Below are positions 63,072 through 64,000 of a stretch of 64,000 nt of DNA, one piece after another. A program made the position numbers and the translations under genes. The notes under the pieces were generated by a model. That model made no database searches. It was not told the origin of the DNA and worked only from the letters and a program-made list of their open reading frames with translations. The DNA is from Lactococcus lactis (lineage in GTDB: Bacteria > Bacillota > Bacilli > Lactobacillales > Streptococcaceae), in the NCBI RefSeq assembly GCF_029023865.1, contig NZ_CP118969.1, positions 2,232,001-2,296,000 of the forward strand, written 5' to 3'. How positions within the stretch are numbered: position 1 is the first letter of the stretch; each line of letters opens with the position of its first letter.

Positions 63072-63914
63072 ATGAAAAAAATAAAATTGTTGACTCTTGC
63101 AACAGTTGGAATTGCCTCAATTGGCTTACTTGCTGCTTGCTCGTCAAAAGATAATTCATCTTCTAAATCAACAGATAAAGTAACAACCGTAACTGTTGCA
63201 ACTTCTGCCGCTTCTGTCCCTTATGAATACAGCGAAAATGGCAAAATGACTGGTTTTGAATATGATATTTTAAAAGCTGCTGACAAAGACATGAAGGATT
63301 ATAAATTCAACTTTAAAGTGTATGAAGATAGTGCGATTTTAGCTGCTTTAGACGGTGGTCGTGCACAAATTGCGGCAAATAATTTTGGTAAGACAAAAGC
63401 ACGTTCTGAAAAATATCTCTTTAGCTATCCTGTTCGCCAAGGAATTGATGCGATTTTCTCAACATCTAAAGAAAATATTACAAAAATCTCTCAACTTGCT
63501 GGTAAAACGACAGAAATTCCTGCTGGGACCAACTATGGTGATATGTTTGAAAGCTGGAACAAAAATCATCCAGACAAAAAAATCAATGTAAAATACAGCC
63601 AACGTCCTTTAGCCGACCGTTTATCTGCTATTTCTAGTGGACAAATTGATTTCTTATTTGCTTCTAAAGCACCCGCAGAAAATTTGATTAAAGAACATGC
63701 AATCACAGGTTTAGTGGATACTGTTCCAACAGACTTGGATAAACAACCAGAATTTAAAACTTATGATTACTTTATCCTTGATAACAGCCAAAGCAAATTG
63801 CAAAAAGATTTGAATGTTGAACTCAAAAAACTTTATGACAATGGCACACTTAAAAAACTGTCAGAACAATATTTCCATGACAGCCATATTCCAGCTGCTG
63901 ACCAATTCAAATAA
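63072..63914 (+). CDS. Amino-acid ABC transporter substrate-binding lipoprotein
   Basis: The 280-residue protein starts with a lipoprotein signal (basic start, hydrophobic core, lipobox L-A-A-C23), so it is acylated and anchored outside the cell. The rest is a type II periplasmic-binding fold of the polar amino acid family (FEYDILKAADKDM, AALDGGRAQIAANNFGKTKAR, FLFASKAP). The ligand cannot be fixed; cystine, glutamine or arginine relatives are alike. The permease and ATPase genes would lie outside the window. GAGGAGAAATTGAT precedes the ATG. Confidence 0.9.
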   Translation: MKKIKLLTLATVGIASIGLLAACSSKDNSSSKSTDKVTTVTVATSAASVPYEYSENGKMTGFEYDILKAADKDMKDYKFNFKVYEDSAILAALDGGRAQIAANNFGKTKARSEKYLFSYPVRQGIDAIFSTSKENITKISQLAGKTTEIPAGTNYGDMFESWNKNHPDKKINVKYSQRPLADRLSAISSGQIDFLFASKAPAENLIKEHAITGLVDTVPTDLDKQPEFKTYDYFILDNSQSKLQKDLNVELKKLYDNGTLKKLSEQYFHDSHIPAADQFK

Positions 63915-63916
63915 TT

Positions 63917-63943
63917 AAAAAACTCGTCAATGACGAGTTTTTT
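63917..63943 (+). terminator. Terminator after the substrate-binding gene
   Basis: Arms AAAAAACTCGTCA and TGACGAGTTTTTT with a one-base loop core; strong. It may allow some read-through into transporter genes outside the window. Confidence 0.85.
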
Positions 63944-63945
63944 TT

Positions 63946-63996
63946 ACTGACAGAAATTTTTTGTGCGATACTCACTCATAAAAGAAAGCTGTCAGT
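63946..63996. repeat. Paired ACTGACAG and CTGTCAGT octamers at the window end
   Basis: ACTGACAG (63946-63953) and CTGTCAGT (63989-63996) are inverted relative to each other, 35 bases apart, with no T-run. They belong to the window-wide octamer family. Confidence 0.6.
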
Positions 63997-64000
63997 AACT

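Noticed and set aside
1-64000. CRISPR arrays, tRNA or rRNA genes, and insertion sequences
   Set aside because: I found no regularly spaced identical repeats, no cloverleaf with conserved T-loop bases, no rRNA segment and no transposase frame.

Overview
The window is a low-GC Firmicute chromosome segment that I assign to Lactococcus lactis or a very close relative. The main reasons are the gene order argS/argR - arcA-arcB-arcD1-arcC1-arcC2-arcT-arcD2, a tandem pair of acetate kinase genes, a 763-residue X-prolyl dipeptidyl peptidase (pepX) divergent from a 289-residue glycerol facilitator (gla), and a lactococcin-972-type bacteriocin locus. I cannot tell the subspecies or strain by eye.

Layout. 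(1) 1-4.4 kb is the right end of an integrated mobile element: the tail of a DUF3800 protein, small orphan genes, a repeat-rich non-coding kilobase and an intact tyrosine integrase. (2) 4.5-25 kb is core genome: cutC, an EcsAB-type exporter, a membrane glycerophosphodiesterase, hit, rplK-rplA behind an L1-type leader, a P-type metal ATPase with a Crp/Fnr regulator, msrA-yozE, cvfB, frr, pyrH, two ackA genes, a YtxK-like methyltransferase and typA. (3) 25.1-29.8 kb is an accessory island: lactococcin-972-like precursor, its 7-TM protein (frameshifted), its ABC ATPase, two small membrane proteins and a LytTR regulator. (4) 29.9-34.6 kb holds yqgQ-glcK-rhodanese, dps, comC (prepilin peptidase), dinB and a YbaK-type prolyl-tRNA editing protein. 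(5) 34.6-46.4 kb is the complete arginine deiminase region, with argS and the regulator argR. ArcA, ArcB and ArcC turn arginine into ornithine, ammonia, CO2 and ATP; ArcD exchanges arginine for ornithine; a promoter carrying a cre site and ArgR-like boxes controls arcA. (6) 46.5-52 kb has murC, a disordered protein and a SNF2 helicase. (7) 52.2-55.7 kb holds two broken genes, a pilin-like surface protein and pyruvate oxidase. (8) 55.9-64 kb has a serine hydrolase, a CppA-like protein, a CPBP protease, gla, pepX, a C26 peptidase and an amino-acid-binding lipoprotein.

Three signals cut across the annotation. First, the octamer ACTGACAG (either strand) occurs about 33 times by my eye count, often as paired inverted copies in terminators but also inside genes, and is nearly absent from the two accessory blocks. 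Second, argS, argR, dinB, yqgQ, a CPBP protease gene and probably comC have a -10 box only 5-6 bases before the start codon and no Shine-Dalgarno, so they look like leaderless messages. Third, three genes are broken by one- or two-base changes in short repeats. The 327-base rplK-rplA spacer also contains an unexplained folded element of about 90 bases.
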